Shown here piece after piece: positions 44,870 through 55,367 of a stretch of DNA of 64,000 nt. The stretch lies in NCBI RefSeq assembly GCF_902809845.1, contig NZ_CADDWI010000013.1, forward strand, positions 1,086,114 through 1,150,113, given 5' to 3'. Every line of letters begins with the position of its first letter. Position 1 is the stretch's first letter. The notes beneath the pieces are model-generated. The model searched no databases. It was not told the origin of the DNA and was given only the letters and a program-made list of their open reading frames with translations. The DNA is from Chelativorans sp. Marseille-P2723. GTDB taxonomy: Bacteria; Pseudomonadota; Alphaproteobacteria; Rhizobiales; Rhizobiaceae. Both the position numbers and the translations under genes were made by a program.

Positions 44870-46243
44870 ATGGCACGGGATACGACGGACGACCGGCCGA
44901 TTGAAGGTATGGATGAGTTGGTCTCCTATTTGGCCGGCGGCTGCAAGCCGGTCAAAGATTGGCGCATTGGCACCGAGCATGAGAAGTTCCCCTTCTACGT
45001 GGATGGAAACCATCCAGTGCCTTATGAGGGCAGCCGTGGCATCCGCGCGCTGCTTGAAGGCATGCAGGAGATGCTCGGCTGGAACCCGATCCTTGACGAG
45101 GGCCACATCATCGGGCTTGTCGAACCCACCGGCCAGGGCGCCATTTCGCTGGAGCCAGGTGGACAATTCGAGCTTTCCGGGGCTCCTCTGGAGACGCTGC
45201 ACCAGACTTGCCGGGAGAGCAATGCACATCTGGCGCAATTGCGGGAAATCGCAGAACCGCTTGGCATCCGCTTTCTCGGGCTGGGCGCAAGCCCCAAATG
45301 GCGGCTCTCAGAAACGCCGAAGATGCCGAAATCCCGCTACGAGATTATGACAGCCTATATGCCGAAGGTAGGCAGTCACGGACTCGACATGATGTACCGT
45401 ACCTGTACGATCCAGGTAAATCTCGACTTCTCCTCCGAAGTGGATATGCGCCGCAAGATGCAGGTGGGCATGCGTCTGCAGCCGCTGGCAACTGCGCTTT
45501 TTGCCAATTCTCCTTTCACCGAAGGGAAGGTGAACGGCTACAAGTCATGGCGCGCTGAGATCTGGCGCGATACGGACAATCAGCGCGCCGGACTGCTGCC
45601 CTTCGTCTTCTCTGAGAATTTCAGCTTTGCGGATTATGTGGAGTGGGCGCTTGATGTGCCCATGTATTTTGTCATACGTGACGATCGCTATCATGATTGT
45701 ACTCACGTTACGTTCCGCCAGTTCATGGAGGGGGCGCTACGAGGCGTAGTACCGAATGTCACGCCGACCATCGGTGACTGGGCCAATCACCTCTCGACCC
45801 TGTTTCCCGATGTGCGGCTGAAGCGCTTTATCGAGATGCGCGGAGCAGACGGCGGTCCGTGGCGGCGCATATGCGCGCTGCCCGCCTTCTGGGTCGGGCT
45901 CCTTTATGACCCCGCAGCGCTCGACGCCGTGGAGGAGATGACCAAGGGCTGGAGCTTCGAAGAGGTGCAGGCGCTGCGCGATGCCGTGCCTAAAGAGGGC
46001 TTGTCGGTGCGCTTCCGCAACCATCGTCTGCGCGATACCGCGCGCGAGGTGCTGGCGATCTCCCGCATGGGGCTGGCCAATCGGGGGCGCAAGAATAGCG
46101 AGGGTTATGACGAGACGGGCTTCCTCGATCCGCTCGACGAAGTGGTGGCGCGCGGCACCACAAGCGCGGAGGAAATGGTCGCGGCCTTCAACACGCGTTG
46201 GGGCGGCTCCATCGAGCCGGCGTTTCTGGAGCACGCGTACTAG
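44870..46243 (+). CDS. gshA: glutamate-cysteine ligase (plant/rhizobial type)
   Basis: 457 residues from ATG 44870 behind GGAGAAGGG. Signature segments: WRIGTEHEKFPF near the N-terminus, MMYRTCTIQVNLDFSSE and the metal/ATP-site NSPFTEGK. First and rate-limiting step of glutathione synthesis in the cytosol. The length and motifs match the plant-like GshA of alphaproteobacteria, not the enterobacterial type. Confidence 0.96.
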   Translation: MARDTTDDRPIEGMDELVSYLAGGCKPVKDWRIGTEHEKFPFYVDGNHPVPYEGSRGIRALLEGMQEMLGWNPILDEGHIIGLVEPTGQGAISLEPGGQFELSGAPLETLHQTCRESNAHLAQLREIAEPLGIRFLGLGASPKWRLSETPKMPKSRYEIMTAYMPKVGSHGLDMMYRTCTIQVNLDFSSEVDMRRKMQVGMRLQPLATALFANSPFTEGKVNGYKSWRAEIWRDTDNQRAGLLPFVFSENFSFADYVEWALDVPMYFVIRDDRYHDCTHVTFRQFMEGALRGVVPNVTPTIGDWANHLSTLFPDVRLKRFIEMRGADGGPWRRICALPAFWVGLLYDPAALDAVEEMTKGWSFEEVQALRDAVPKEGLSVRFRNHRLRDTAREVLAISRMGLANRGRKNSEGYDETGFLDPLDEVVARGTTSAEEMVAAFNTRWGGSIEPAFLEHAY

Positions 46244-46487
46244 TGCGGCCAGCCCAGATTTGTAAGGCTCAAGAGGCAGCATTGAGCCCGCCCACATCCA
46301 TCTGCTCCCTTGCTGCAGGGTGCTGGATTGCATCGACACTTCGTTGACTTTGCAAGCCTTGCTTTCTATAAGCCCCGCACGTTCGGGCTGACCGCCCGGC
46401 ACGCGTGGTCGCGCGCCTATGGTGGTCTGAATGCTCCTGTTCGCAAAGACAGAATGAAGAAGGGCCGCACGCCGCGGTATTAAATAA

Positions 46488-46622
46488 ATGAAGCGCACCT
46501 ATCAGCCCTCCAAGCTTGTCCGCAAGCGCCGTCACGGTTTTCGCGCACGTATGGCCACCAAGGGTGGCCGGCGCGTGCTGGCAGCTCGCCGCGCCCGTGG
46601 CCGCAAGCGGCTTTCGGCCTAG
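46488..46622 (+). CDS. rpmH: 50S ribosomal protein L34
   Basis: 44 residues, [20 protein letters not shown] then [21 protein letters not shown], complete. There is no clear Shine-Dalgarno just before the ATG. A 9-codon open frame ends 4 nt upstream. Heads rpmH-rnpA-yidC. Confidence 0.98.
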   Translation: MKRTYQPSKLVRKRRHGFRARMATKGGRRVLAARRARGRKRLSA

Positions 46623-46645
46623 ATATTCTGGAACGGGGCGGGGCA

Positions 46646-47020
46646 TTGTCAGGCCGTGCACCGGGACTGGAACGGCTGACAAAACGCGCAGAATATCTGG
46701 CTGTCCAGCGTGGGGCGAAGCATCGTGGCCGGTTGTTCCTGCTCGAGGTTCTGGATCGCGGGGACGAGGAGCCGCCTCGTCTCGGCATCACGGTGACGCG
46801 CAGGGTGGGCAATGCGGTTGAAAGAAATCGTGTCCGCCGGCGGCTGCGCGAGGCAGTGCGTATCCACGCCGCAGATGACATGCGGCCTGGTACCGACTAT
46901 GTGATCGTAGGACGACGCGAAGTACTGGATGCGCCGTTCTCGGCGCTAAAGGATGAACTTTCCAGGCGCATCCGCGGCAGCAAACCCGATCATCGGGCTA
47001 AGGAAACCCATGGAAAATAA
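46646..47020 (+). CDS. rnpA: ribonuclease P protein component
   Basis: 124 residues from TTG 46646. The RNR motif [19 protein letters not shown] and the N-terminal [19 protein letters not shown] are intact. Works with RNase P RNA to process tRNA 5' ends. The end overlaps yidC by 11 bases. Confidence 0.95.
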   Translation: MSGRAPGLERLTKRAEYLAVQRGAKHRGRLFLLEVLDRGDEEPPRLGITVTRRVGNAVERNRVRRRLREAVRIHAADDMRPGTDYVIVGRREVLDAPFSALKDELSRRIRGSKPDHRAKETHGK

Positions 47021-48830
47021 TCGTAACCTCTTCATCACGATCGTGCTGTCGATCCTGATATTGACCGTGTGGCAGGTGTTCTACATGAACCCGCGGATCG
47101 AGGCGGAGCGCGAGGCTGCCCGCATCGAGGCCGAGCGCATCGGCGGTGAGACGGGCGTGCAAGGGGAGGGAAGCGCGGGCAGATCGGATATTCCCTCGCC
47201 CACTGGCCAGCAGGACAGTGCTGCCGTGCCGGGCGGTGGTGCCCAGACTGGTCCAGCAAGCCGGGAGGCGGCGGTCGCTTCGGTTGAGCGCGTGCAGATC
47301 GAAACGCCGAGCCTTGCCGGCTCGATCAACCTGCAGGGCGCGCGGATCGATGACCTCCTGCTGAAGGAGTACCGCGTCACGGTCGAAGAGAACTCGCCCA
47401 ATATCCAACTGCTCAACCCCTCTTCCGTACCCGACGGCTATTACGTCGAGGTGGGGTATGTCGGGAACGCACAAACGGGCTCCGTGCCAGGACCCGATAC
47501 AGTCTGGACCGTAGAGCAAGGTTCCGAACTCACCCCGGCAACGCCGGTAACGCTGAGCTATACGAACGAGCAGGGCCTGACATTCCTGCGTACATTCAGC
47601 GTAGATGAGAATTATCTCTTCACAATCTCGGATACGATCCGCAACGAGGCGAGAGGTGCTGTCGCGCTGAGCAACTATGGCCGCGTCACGCGGTTTGGCC
47701 TGCCGGAGACACAAGGGTTCTACATCCTGCACGAAGGTTTGATCGGCGTGACAGGCGATGAGGGCCTTCAGGAGATCGACTATTCCGACGTGCAGGAGCG
47801 GGAGGTCCGCCCGGGTAAATCGTCCGACGGCTGGCTTGGTATTACGGATAAGTACTGGGCCGTCACGCTCGTGCCGCGTGCGGAAACGCAATTCCAGCCG
47901 CGCTTCGCCTATTTCAGCGACGGCCGGGAACGGTTCCAGGCAGATTTCCTCACCGATCAGATTGCCCTTGCTCCCGGTGAAGAAAAGACTGTGGAAACGC
48001 TCGTTTTTGCCGGCGCAAAGCAGGTCCATGTCGTGGACGGCTATGAGGAGCAATACGGCATACGCCAGTTCGATCTGCTGATCGACTGGGGCTGGTTCTA
48101 TTTCATCACCAAGCCGATGTTCTACCTGATCGACTGGCTTTTCCGCCTGTTCGGTAATTTCGGCGTCGCGATCCTCGCCACCACGGTTATCGTGAAGCTC
48201 ATCTTCTTCCCGCTTGCTAACAAGTCCTACAAGTCCATGGCGAACATGAAGAAGGTGCAACCAAAGCTTCTCGAAATCCGCGAGAAATACGCGGATGACA
48301 AGATGAAGCAGCAGCAGGCGATGATGGAGCTCTACAAGACGGAGAAGATCAATCCGCTGGCAGGCTGCTGGCCGATCCTGATCCAGATTCCGGTATTCTT
48401 CGCGCTCTACAAGGTGCTGTACGTGACAATCGAGATGCGGCATGCGCCCTTCTTCGGTTGGATACGCGACCTTTCGGCGCCCGATCCGACGTCGATGTTC
48501 AACCTGTTCGGGCTGCTTCCCTACGATGTGCCTTCGTTCCTGATGATTGGCATCTGGCCCATCATTATGGGTATCACCATGCTGCTGCAGATGCGCATGA
48601 ACCCCACGCCGCCAGACCCGACACAGGCCATGATCTTCAACTGGATGCCGGTGATCTTCACCTTCATGCTGGCCAGCTTCCCGGCGGGTCTCGTCATCTA
48701 CTGGGCGTGGAATAACCTGCTTTCCATCATCCAGCAGGGCGTGATCATGAAACGGCAGGGAGCGAAGATCGAGCTATGGGACAACCTGGTCGGTCTTATC
48801 CGAAGGAAAAAACCGGACCCGGCCGAATAG
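47010..48830 (+). CDS. yidC: membrane protein insertase YidC
   Basis: 606 residues. N-terminal helix ([20 protein letters not shown]), a large periplasmic beta domain to about 370, then the conserved five-helix insertase core ([46 protein letters not shown] with the coiled loop; [25 protein letters not shown]). Inserts proteins with or without SecYEG. AAGGAAACCC ribosome site. Confidence 0.98.
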   Translation: MENNRNLFITIVLSILILTVWQVFYMNPRIEAEREAARIEAERIGGETGVQGEGSAGRSDIPSPTGQQDSAAVPGGGAQTGPASREAAVASVERVQIETPSLAGSINLQGARIDDLLLKEYRVTVEENSPNIQLLNPSSVPDGYYVEVGYVGNAQTGSVPGPDTVWTVEQGSELTPATPVTLSYTNEQGLTFLRTFSVDENYLFTISDTIRNEARGAVALSNYGRVTRFGLPETQGFYILHEGLIGVTGDEGLQEIDYSDVQEREVRPGKSSDGWLGITDKYWAVTLVPRAETQFQPRFAYFSDGRERFQADFLTDQIALAPGEEKTVETLVFAGAKQVHVVDGYEEQYGIRQFDLLIDWGWFYFITKPMFYLIDWLFRLFGNFGVAILATTVIVKLIFFPLANKSYKSMANMKKVQPKLLEIREKYADDKMKQQQAMMELYKTEKINPLAGCWPILIQIPVFFALYKVLYVTIEMRHAPFFGWIRDLSAPDPTSMFNLFGLLPYDVPSFLMIGIWPIIMGITMLLQMRMNPTPPDPTQAMIFNWMPVIFTFMLASFPAGLVIYWAWNNLLSIIQQGVIMKRQGAKIELWDNLVGLIRRKKPDPAE

Positions 48831-48867
48831 GCTGCGCCGTTCCCAGCCACCGCCCACTCCATCAAAA

Positions 48868-48897
48868 GAAAGCCCGGCTCAAGCGGGCTTTCTTTTT
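48868..48897 (+). terminator. intrinsic terminator after yidC
   Basis: GAAAGCCCG (48868-48876), 7-nt loop, CGGGCTTTC (48884-48892), then TTTTT. Thirty-seven nt after the yidC stop. Confidence 0.92.
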
Positions 48898-49081
48898 CCA
48901 TGATCGGGAGGCGGATTCTTGCCGGGAACCGCCTGCACGCTTACGATGCCAGAATCACAAGGGACCGCTCCATTTTCCGGACGAGAAGGAAAGTCCCCCA
49001 CCGGGCTATGGCTGCCTTGCCAGACCGCTGTCACGCCGCCGATACCAAGCGCCCCAAGCAAGCGCCCTCGGCACCGCGATC

Positions 49082-49732
49082 ATGGAGACTCCCATGCATG
49101 GACCGAAACCCGAGATCAAACATCCAATCCCGCTTCATCCGCGAGTTGTCTTTCTGAAGTCCCTGATCGATCGGCCCAACATCGAGATCGGGGATTACAC
49201 CTATTATGACGACCCGGAAGGTGCAGAAAACTTTGTAGAAAAATGCGTACTGCATCACTATGAGTTTATTGGCGACAAGCTGATCATCGGTCGCTTTTGC
49301 GCCATCGCCGAGCGGACGCGCTTTATCATGAACGGCGCCAACCATGTGCTTGGTGGCTTCTCGACCTATCCCTTCAACATCTTCGGCCAGGGCTGGGAGA
49401 AAGGGTTCGACGAGGAGAGTTGGCGCAGCGAAGTTCGTGGCGACACGATGGTGGGAAACGACGTATGGATCGGGTTCGATGCCGTCATCATGCCGGGCGT
49501 GAAGATCGGTGACGGCGCCATCATCGGCGGCAAGGCGGTGGTCACGCGTGATGTGCCGCCCTATGCGGTGGTGGCAGGAAACCCTGCACAGGTGGTGAAG
49601 ATGCGCTTCGACGAGACGACCATCCGGCGTCTTCTGGCCATAGCATGGTGGGATTGGCCTGCCGACAAGATCACCCGCAATCTGGAGGCCATTCGTGGCC
49701 GCGACCTGGAGCTACTGGAGGCAGCAGAGTGA
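49082..49732 (+). CDS. CatB/Vat-type hexapeptide acetyltransferase
   Basis: 216 residues from ATG 49082 (a second ATG at 49094). Left-handed beta-helix hexapeptide repeats ([69 protein letters not shown]), plus the NH catalytic region. This is the xenobiotic acetyltransferase fold; it may act on chloramphenicol- or streptogramin-like or natural substrates. A resistance role should not be assumed. GTGA overlap with engB. Confidence 0.88.
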   Translation: METPMHGPKPEIKHPIPLHPRVVFLKSLIDRPNIEIGDYTYYDDPEGAENFVEKCVLHHYEFIGDKLIIGRFCAIAERTRFIMNGANHVLGGFSTYPFNIFGQGWEKGFDEESWRSEVRGDTMVGNDVWIGFDAVIMPGVKIGDGAIIGGKAVVTRDVPPYAVVAGNPAQVVKMRFDETTIRRLLAIAWWDWPADKITRNLEAIRGRDLELLEAAE

Positions 49733-50391
49733 AGGCGGAGGCAGGGGCGCAGGAGAACGAGAAGCTGTTTGCGCGACCGTGGACCTTCATCCGCGGCGTG
49801 CCCGCGATGAAGTTTCTGCCCCCGGAAGGCCCGCCCGAGGTGGCCTTCGCCGGGCGCTCCAATGTGGGCAAGTCTTCGCTAATCAACGCACTCGTAGGCC
49901 AGAGGGGACTTGCACGCACCTCGAATACGCCCGGCCGCACACAGGAGCTCAATTATTTCGTACCAGACGGTTTTTCGGGCAAACCTGGCGAGCTGCCGCC
50001 TATAGCACTGGTCGACATGCCGGGTTATGGCTTTGCCAAGGCGCCAAAGAGCCAGGTCGAGGCATGGACGAAGCTCGTTTTCGACTATCTGCGCGGTCGT
50101 GTAACGCTGAAGCGCGTCTACCTGCTGATCGATGCGCGTCACGGTATCAAGCAGATCGATAAGGACGTGATGGACCTTCTCGATCAGGCCGCGGTCTCTT
50201 ACCAGGTGGTCCTGACCAAGACGGACAAGATCAAGCCGACAGCGGTGAACAGCCTGGTGGAAGAGACATTGCAGAAGATTGTCAAGCGTCCGGCTGCCTT
50301 CCCCGAGGTGATCGCCACCTCATCCGAACGGGGTACAGGCACCTCAGAACTGCGCGCGGCAATTCTTCGGACCGTACAGGACGACGGCTAG
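49729..50391 (+). CDS. engB: ribosome biogenesis GTP-binding protein EngB/YsxC
   Basis: 220 residues from GTG 49729, coupled to the acetyltransferase stop. G1 [17 protein letters not shown]2 [14 protein letters not shown]3 [10 protein letters not shown]4 LTKTDKIK, G5 ATSSERGTG. Essential GTPase for late 50S assembly. Confidence 0.96.
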   Translation: MKAEAGAQENEKLFARPWTFIRGVPAMKFLPPEGPPEVAFAGRSNVGKSSLINALVGQRGLARTSNTPGRTQELNYFVPDGFSGKPGELPPIALVDMPGYGFAKAPKSQVEAWTKLVFDYLRGRVTLKRVYLLIDARHGIKQIDKDVMDLLDQAAVSYQVVLTKTDKIKPTAVNSLVEETLQKIVKRPAAFPEVIATSSERGTGTSELRAAILRTVQDDG

Positions 50392-50799
50392 AGAGCAGTT
50401 CCAAGACAAGTGAAGAGCCGTCAACCCAGGCGGAGCGCTTCAGGATACCGGGACGCTCCTAGCCAGTGCATGGGTCGACTTCTTATATGTTCAGCCGCGA
50501 GCACGTAGCCAGGCGCAGGCGCTCCGGCTGATGGCATCAAACACTCTGCCTCCAGGTGCTCCACCATCTCGTGATGTCCTTGCGCTCCGCATCGAAGCGG
50601 GAGGTGCTGTGCCAGCCTTGGCGCTGCCGAACCGCGCCGCCCCCGAGCGGCCAGCAAACACCGCGACGCCTGACAGACCATCGGTCAAATCCGCAACTTG
50701 GATATCCTAGGGGAGCGCAAAGGACTTCGCAAATGCCGGATACGTTCAAACCTTAGCCATCTCGCCTGGGAGCAACGCATCTGCGGGAAGTTGTCCCTC
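50392..50799. other. intergenic stretch without supported gene
   Basis: Short frames exist on both strands but none has recognisable homology, ribosome site or consistent start. No hairpin terminator, tRNA or repeat was seen. Confidence 0.6.
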
Positions 50800-51375
50800 C
50801 TATAATCCGCATGTCTGGATTTGGGCATCGTAGGAACGGGCCATCTCAGCCACCCTTCGGGCGGCTGTCTGCATTCCCGGATTGCTCTTCCAAACGCCCC
50901 GGGCGTAGCCGCCATGCCCGGCATAGTAGGCCAGATACAGGTTGTAGGCATCGTTGAGCGCTATTCCGCTCCGCTCATGGCTCCGGCGGTGGTACCAGCC
51001 AACAAAGTCGATGGCATCGGCGAAGTTGCGCCTATTGGCACCCCAGCGGCCAGTTTCGCGCCTGTAGTCAGTCCAGGTTCCATCGAGGGCCTGGGAGTAA
51101 CCATAAGCGGTAGAGGCGCGCTTCCAGGGGATGAAGCCCAGGAGCTTGGTGCGCGGCGGCCTTGCATTGGCTTTAAAGCCCGATTCGACCCGAACGGTTG
51201 CCATCAGGATGGAAACGGGTACGCCATAGGCCCGCTCAGTGCGTTTGGCAGCACGGTGCCAATTGTTGAACCATCCGTTCTTCTGCTGGAAGACCGAGCA
51301 GACATTATTGATATTGCCGGGTGTGGTAGCGCAGCCGGCGAGCGCCAGAAGCAGAACCAGGAATACAGCACGCAT
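50800..51375 (-). CDS. lytic-transglycosylase-like lipoprotein
   Basis: 191 residues. Lipoprotein signal with lipobox LALAGC (Cys about residue 15). An SLT-like domain follows: catalytic Glu in MATVRVESGFKA, STAYGYSQALDGTW, AIDFVGWYHRRSHERSGI and NLYLAYYAGHGGYARG. Likely outer-membrane anchored peptidoglycan lyase. Monocistronic. Confidence 0.9.
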   Translation of the reverse strand: MRAVFLVLLLALAGCATTPGNINNVCSVFQQKNGWFNNWHRAAKRTERAYGVPVSILMATVRVESGFKANARPPRTKLLGFIPWKRASTAYGYSQALDGTWTDYRRETGRWGANRRNFADAIDFVGWYHRRSHERSGIALNDAYNLYLAYYAGHGGYARGVWKSNPGMQTAARRVAEMARSYDAQIQTCGL

Positions 51376-51664
51376 GGCACAAAACCTCCATGTGCGCCGT
51401 CTATCCCCAAAGTTCTAAGAAACCGCTTAGGGGCGGATTAACCCTTTCCGAAATGGAGCCGGCTTCCGCCGGGTGCGAGGGAGCCGGTAGAATCTTTTAG
51501 AAGCAGCTTGCAAAATCTTTCTGGATAAGCTGGAGAGCGCCCTCCTGCATACCCGCGGCCAGCACGTCGCTGTAGCTGGCGCTCAAAGCTCCACCGCTGC
51601 GGCTTGCCTTTGCTCAATTCAACCCATATGTGCCGGTCAAGGTGGTTCTGACGGGAGTGCGTGC

Positions 51665-51928
51665 ATGTCGGCAATGACACGATTTCTGGGTGACACCCCG
51701 CTGCGCGTTATCGTGAAGCTGGTGGTGATCTCGCTGATTGTCGGCTTCGTCATGAGCGCCTTCAACTGGACACCGTGGGATGTTGCTTACGCCCTGCGCG
51801 ACACGGTCCTTCGCATCTGGAACATGGGCTGGGCAGCGCTCGACAATTTCCTGAGCTATATCTTGCTCGGAGCCGTGATCGTCGTTCCGGCGTTCATGAT
51901 CATCCGGCTCCTCAATTATCGTCGATAG
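51665..51928 (+). CDS. DUF6460 small membrane protein
   Basis: 87 residues, two hydrophobic segments (LRVIVKLVVISLIVGFVMSAF; YILLGAVIVVPAFMIIRLL) and a conserved amphipathic middle (NWTPWDVAYALRDTVLRIWNMGW). Rhizobial small protein of unknown function. The DUF number is given from memory. Confidence 0.82.
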   Translation: MSAMTRFLGDTPLRVIVKLVVISLIVGFVMSAFNWTPWDVAYALRDTVLRIWNMGWAALDNFLSYILLGAVIVVPAFMIIRLLNYRR

Positions 51929-51971
51929 CTTCCGGCTGCTGGTCAGCCGAGAATACCGGAAACGCCTTGCG

Positions 51972-53366
51972 GTGATCGTAGTGCGACCAACCGCTGGCCT
52001 CGAATTAGCTCATCCGGATCGTTCCGTGGATAAAGCCAGCGTCAAGAACCGTCCTATCCCGTTCGAGGTCACAAACAGGCTTGTTCTGTCGGTGGCGATA
52101 CCGATGACGCTTGCCTACCTCACAACGCCGCTACTCGGAATTACCGACACGGCGGTGGTGGGGCGGCTGGGCGATCCCGCACTTCTTGGTGGGCTTGCGG
52201 CCGGCGCCATCGTCTTCGACGTGGCATTCACCACGTTCAACTCCCTGCGGTCGAGCACGACCGGCCTCGTGGCGCAGGCATATGGCAGGAAGGACTTCGA
52301 GGAAGAGCTGGGCGTACTCGTCCGTTCGCTCCTGGTCTCCGTCGCTATCGGTCTCTTACTCATCCTGCTCATTCCGCTGGTTATCAGCGTCGGTGTATGG
52401 TTCATCAATCCGGAGCCGAGGGTGGCGGAAGCGATGCGCCAATATATCAGCATCCGCATGCTGGCAGCGCCCTTCACCCTCACCAATTTCTCCATCCTCG
52501 GGTATGTGCTCGGGCGTGGCGAGGGAACGCTCGGGCTCCTTCTGCAATTCCTTCTTAACGGAGCGAACATTGTCCTGTCCGTCTTTCTTGGTCTTCATCT
52601 CGGCTGGGGTCTGGAGGGGGTGGCATGGGGAACTGTTGCCGGCGAGTTGATAGCGGCCGCCTTCGGAATCGCAATTCTCGCGCGCCGTTTTTCAGGTATG
52701 GGTACCCTTTCGTTCGCCCGCATTTTTGACACGAAGGCAATCACGCGCATGCTCGCGTTGAATGGCGACATCATGGTCCGCTCGTTTTCTCTCTTGGCAG
52801 CCTTCGCAGTGTTTACTCGGCAGGGAGCGCAATTTGGAACGCTGACGCTTGCAGCAAACGCGGTGCTGCTCAACTTCTTCCTGCTGTCCGGCTATTTTCT
52901 CGACGGTATCGCCACTGCCGCCGAACAGCTTGCAGGACGTGCCGTCGGCGCACATTATCTGCCTGCCTTCCGGCGTTCGGTGGGACTGTCCCTTCTCTGG
53001 GGGGGTGGCCTGGCAGCAGTCCTAACAACAATTCTGCTCATCTTTGGCGATGCCTTCATTCGGCTGCTGACGACCGCGCCGGAGGTGCGGGAGCTGGCGA
53101 TTGCCTTCCTGCCTTGGGCGGCCCTTACAGCAGTCACCGGCGTGCTTGCCTTCCAGATGGATGGCGTCTTCATCGGCGCCACATGGTCGCGCGACATGCG
53201 CAACATGATGCTCTTGTCCCTTGCCGCATTTATTATATGGCTTTTCACCGTCGGAGGCAGCCTCGGCAATCACGGCTTGTGGGCGGCGCTGCACATTTTT
53301 CTCGCGGCGCGCGGCTTCACCCTGCTGGTCATGCTGCCGCGCAGGACACGGGAGACCTTCGGCTAA
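51972..53366 (+). CDS. MATE-family efflux transporter
   Basis: 464 residues from GTG 51972; a GTG at 52026 is an alternative. Twelve membrane helices in two halves; ITDTAVVGRLGDPALLGGLA in helix 1 and AEQLAGRAVGAHY in the second half are typical of DinF/NorM-like proteins. Exports cationic compounds or drugs with Na+ or H+ antiport. Confidence 0.93.
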   Translation: MIVVRPTAGLELAHPDRSVDKASVKNRPIPFEVTNRLVLSVAIPMTLAYLTTPLLGITDTAVVGRLGDPALLGGLAAGAIVFDVAFTTFNSLRSSTTGLVAQAYGRKDFEEELGVLVRSLLVSVAIGLLLILLIPLVISVGVWFINPEPRVAEAMRQYISIRMLAAPFTLTNFSILGYVLGRGEGTLGLLLQFLLNGANIVLSVFLGLHLGWGLEGVAWGTVAGELIAAAFGIAILARRFSGMGTLSFARIFDTKAITRMLALNGDIMVRSFSLLAAFAVFTRQGAQFGTLTLAANAVLLNFFLLSGYFLDGIATAAEQLAGRAVGAHYLPAFRRSVGLSLLWGGGLAAVLTTILLIFGDAFIRLLTTAPEVRELAIAFLPWAALTAVTGVLAFQMDGVFIGATWSRDMRNMMLLSLAAFIIWLFTVGGSLGNHGLWAALHIFLAARGFTLLVMLPRRTRETFG

Positions 53367-53377
53367 CCCGGAGCCGT

Positions 53378-54472
53378 TCAATCGAGCGGCCGGTCGGCCC
53401 AAGCCTGCATGTTGCTGTCGCGGATTTCGGCGATGGAACGAAGGCCGTTCCTTTCGGCATATGCATCGAGCCCACGGACGATCCGGCTGGCAAGGCCCGG
53501 CCCCTCGAAAATCATGCCCGTGTAAAGCTGCACAAGGTCTGCGCCCGCCCGCATTTTCTCCAGCGCAGTTTCCACCGAGTGGACGCCGCCGACGCCGATG
53601 ATGGGCAATGATGAGCCGGTAAGGCGGCGCAGCTTTGCCAGGACGATCGTCGCTCGTTCGAAGAGCGGCTTGCCGGACAGGCCACCGGCCTCCTCCGCTG
53701 CCGTCGCGTTGCTCAGGCCGGAACGTGAGAGCGTCGTGTTGGAGACGATCACCCCATCTATGCCCTTTTCGGCAACCTCTGCGGCGATGTCGCTAAGGCC
53801 TTCCTCGGAGAGATCCGGAGCGATCTTGAGGAAGACCGGAACCTTGCGTCCCACTTCCCCTTGTGTTCCGTCGCGCGCCGCCACCACGCGGCGCAGCAGC
53901 TCGGAAAGGCTTTCACGCTCCTGCAAGGCTCGCAGACCGCTCGTGTTGGGGGATGAGATGTTGATGGTGAGATAGGAGGCAAGGCCCGCAAAGGCGCGAA
54001 CGCCTTCTTCGTAATCGGCGATGCGATCCTCACTGTCCCGGTTTGCCCCGATATTCACACCCACAATACCGGTGCGCGAGCGGCGTACAGAAAGCCGGGC
54101 AAGCGCCGCCGCATGGCCTTCATTGTTGAAGCCAAGCCTGTTGATCACCGCGCAATCCCGGGCCAGCCGGAAAATTCGGGGCTTCGGATTGCCTTCCTGC
54201 GGCCTGGGCGTGAGCGTTCCGCATTCGGTGAAGCCGAAGCCGAGGCGTAGGAGCGCGTCCGGAACTTCCGCGTTCTTGTCATAGCCGGCTGCCATGCCCA
54301 CCGGATTGGGAAAATGGAGGCCAGCAATTGTTTGAGCCAGCCTGGAGCTTTTGCGCGGCGCCGCGCAGACGGGAATGCCGCTTTTCAGCGCGGCCAGTGA
54401 GAGCGCGTGCGCCTGTTCCGGTTCCAGCAGGAACAGCAATTCCCGTGACGTCCTTTCAAGAAGGGGCATCAT
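53378..54472 (-). CDS. pyrD: dihydroorotate dehydrogenase (quinone), class 2
   Basis: 364 residues. An N-terminal membrane-associating helix (LLERTSRELLFLLEPEQAHALSL) marks class 2. FMN-site motifs: GMAAGYDKNAEV, GFTECGTLTPRPQEGNPKPRIFRL, NISSPNTSGLR with the catalytic serine loop, and GVGGVHSVETALEKMRAGADLVQLYTG. Fourth step of pyrimidine synthesis at the inner membrane. Overlaps the DUF952 gene by 4 bases. Confidence 0.97.
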   Translation of the reverse strand: MMPLLERTSRELLFLLEPEQAHALSLAALKSGIPVCAAPRKSSRLAQTIAGLHFPNPVGMAAGYDKNAEVPDALLRLGFGFTECGTLTPRPQEGNPKPRIFRLARDCAVINRLGFNNEGHAAALARLSVRRSRTGIVGVNIGANRDSEDRIADYEEGVRAFAGLASYLTINISSPNTSGLRALQERESLSELLRRVVAARDGTQGEVGRKVPVFLKIAPDLSEEGLSDIAAEVAEKGIDGVIVSNTTLSRSGLSNATAAEEAGGLSGKPLFERATIVLAKLRRLTGSSLPIIGVGGVHSVETALEKMRAGADLVQLYTGMIFEGPGLASRIVRGLDAYAERNGLRSIAEIRDSNMQAWADRPLD

Positions 54473-54816
54473 GATGGCAGAGGCGGAAACTGGTGATGGC
54501 CGTCTGGACCGAGCGGCAAGGGGCTTACCCAGCGCACAGCCCTCATCGGAAGCGGAGCATAAAGATGGGGAAAGAGATCGCCGCCGCGCGAGGGTTCGTA
54601 TTTCAGTGACGAACCGAGTTTGTCTTCATCGACGGCGACAAGGAGCAGATCGTCCTGCCCGGCAAAGTGTTTTTCCGCAGTCTCCTTCACCTGGGACGCG
54701 GTGGAGAAATGGATGAAGCCGGAGGCATGGTCGACCGGCGCACCGCCGAACTCGCCTTTTTGCTCCGCCTCGCGCCAAAGTTCGGCCGGAGAAATCTTAT
54801 AAATCAGCTTGGACAT
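54469..54816 (-). CDS. DUF952 protein
   Basis: 115 residues (IYKISPAELWREAEQKGEFGGAPVDHASGFIHFST ... RGGDLFPHLYAPLPMRAVRWVSPLPLGPDG). Small single-domain cytosolic family of unknown function. The conserved GFIHFST and FPHLYAPL blocks are present. Translated ahead of pyrD with ATGATG/TGA overlap. Confidence 0.9.
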   Translation of the reverse strand: MSKLIYKISPAELWREAEQKGEFGGAPVDHASGFIHFSTASQVKETAEKHFAGQDDLLLVAVDEDKLGSSLKYEPSRGGDLFPHLYAPLPMRAVRWVSPLPLGPDGHHQFPPLPS

Positions 54817-54923
54817 AACTGCGCTATAATGCTCATGGAAGGCGGGTGGAAGTGGTTTGCGCAGGAAAGTACCGCTTTTGAAGCGAGGCGCTACATTTTC
54901 CGCCCAAGTCAGGAGTGAAGTCG

Positions 54924-55367
54924 ATGCAGAACGCAGTTGCAGGCGTCATGGTTTTTCTCGCATTGAGTCTGATTGCCGGTGGGTCCTTGGCACAGCAGGA
55001 GGAGCGCTACCGGCTGGAGCGGACGGACAACGGCTATGTGCGAATGGATAAGGAGACCGGCGCTATGTCGCTTTGCCGCGAACGTTCCGGCGAACTTATC
55101 TGCCGGCCGGCGAACGAGGCAGGTGGCTCTGCGAGCGCCGAGCTGGATACCCTTCGCGAAAGGCTAGCGGCAGTTGAACGCCGTCTCGATGCGCTGGAGG
55201 GAGGAGAAGGGGCAAGCCTGCCGACTGAAGAAGAGTTCGAGCAGACGCTGGGCTTGATGGAGCGTTTTTTCCGGCGCTTTGTCGACATAGTGCGAGGGCT
55301 GGAAGAGGAGGAACGCGCGCCGCAACCGAATTCAGGCGGCAGCCCCGCGCCTGCCGAGCGCACCTGA
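54924..55367 (+). CDS. exported coiled-coil protein of unknown function
   Basis: 147 residues from ATG 54924 (AGGAG nine nt upstream; a GTG at 54915 overlaps that site). Signal peptide (NAVAGVMVFLALSLIAGGSLAQ), then a short domain with two cysteines (MSLCRERSGELICRP). A coiled coil follows (SAELDTLRERLAAVERRLDALEGG) and an acidic, proline-rich tail. Periplasmic. Confidence 0.8.
   Translation: MQNAVAGVMVFLALSLIAGGSLAQQEERYRLERTDNGYVRMDKETGAMSLCRERSGELICRPANEAGGSASAELDTLRERLAAVERRLDALEGGEGASLPTEEEFEQTLGLMERFFRRFVDIVRGLEEEERAPQPNSGGSPAPAERT

Noticed and set aside
46441..47020. Replication origin near rpmH-rnpA
   Set aside because: No dnaA gene, DnaA-box cluster or AT-rich unwinding region is seen, and in this group the origin is usually not at rpmH.
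46998..48443. Minus-strand open frame of about 481 codons
   Set aside because: Antisense of yidC; no homology and no ribosome site.
49082..49732. Chloramphenicol resistance gene
   Set aside because: The protein belongs to the CatB/Vat fold, but it sits in a core operon beside engB and many housekeeping homologues exist; resistance cannot be inferred.
50421..50749. Overlapping short frames on both strands as a gene or IS remnant
   Set aside because: No motif, start context or frame-consistent homology could be found.
51438..51680. Minus-strand 80-codon frame before the DUF6460 gene
   Set aside because: Overlaps the DUF6460 start region, has no ribosome site and no recognisable family.
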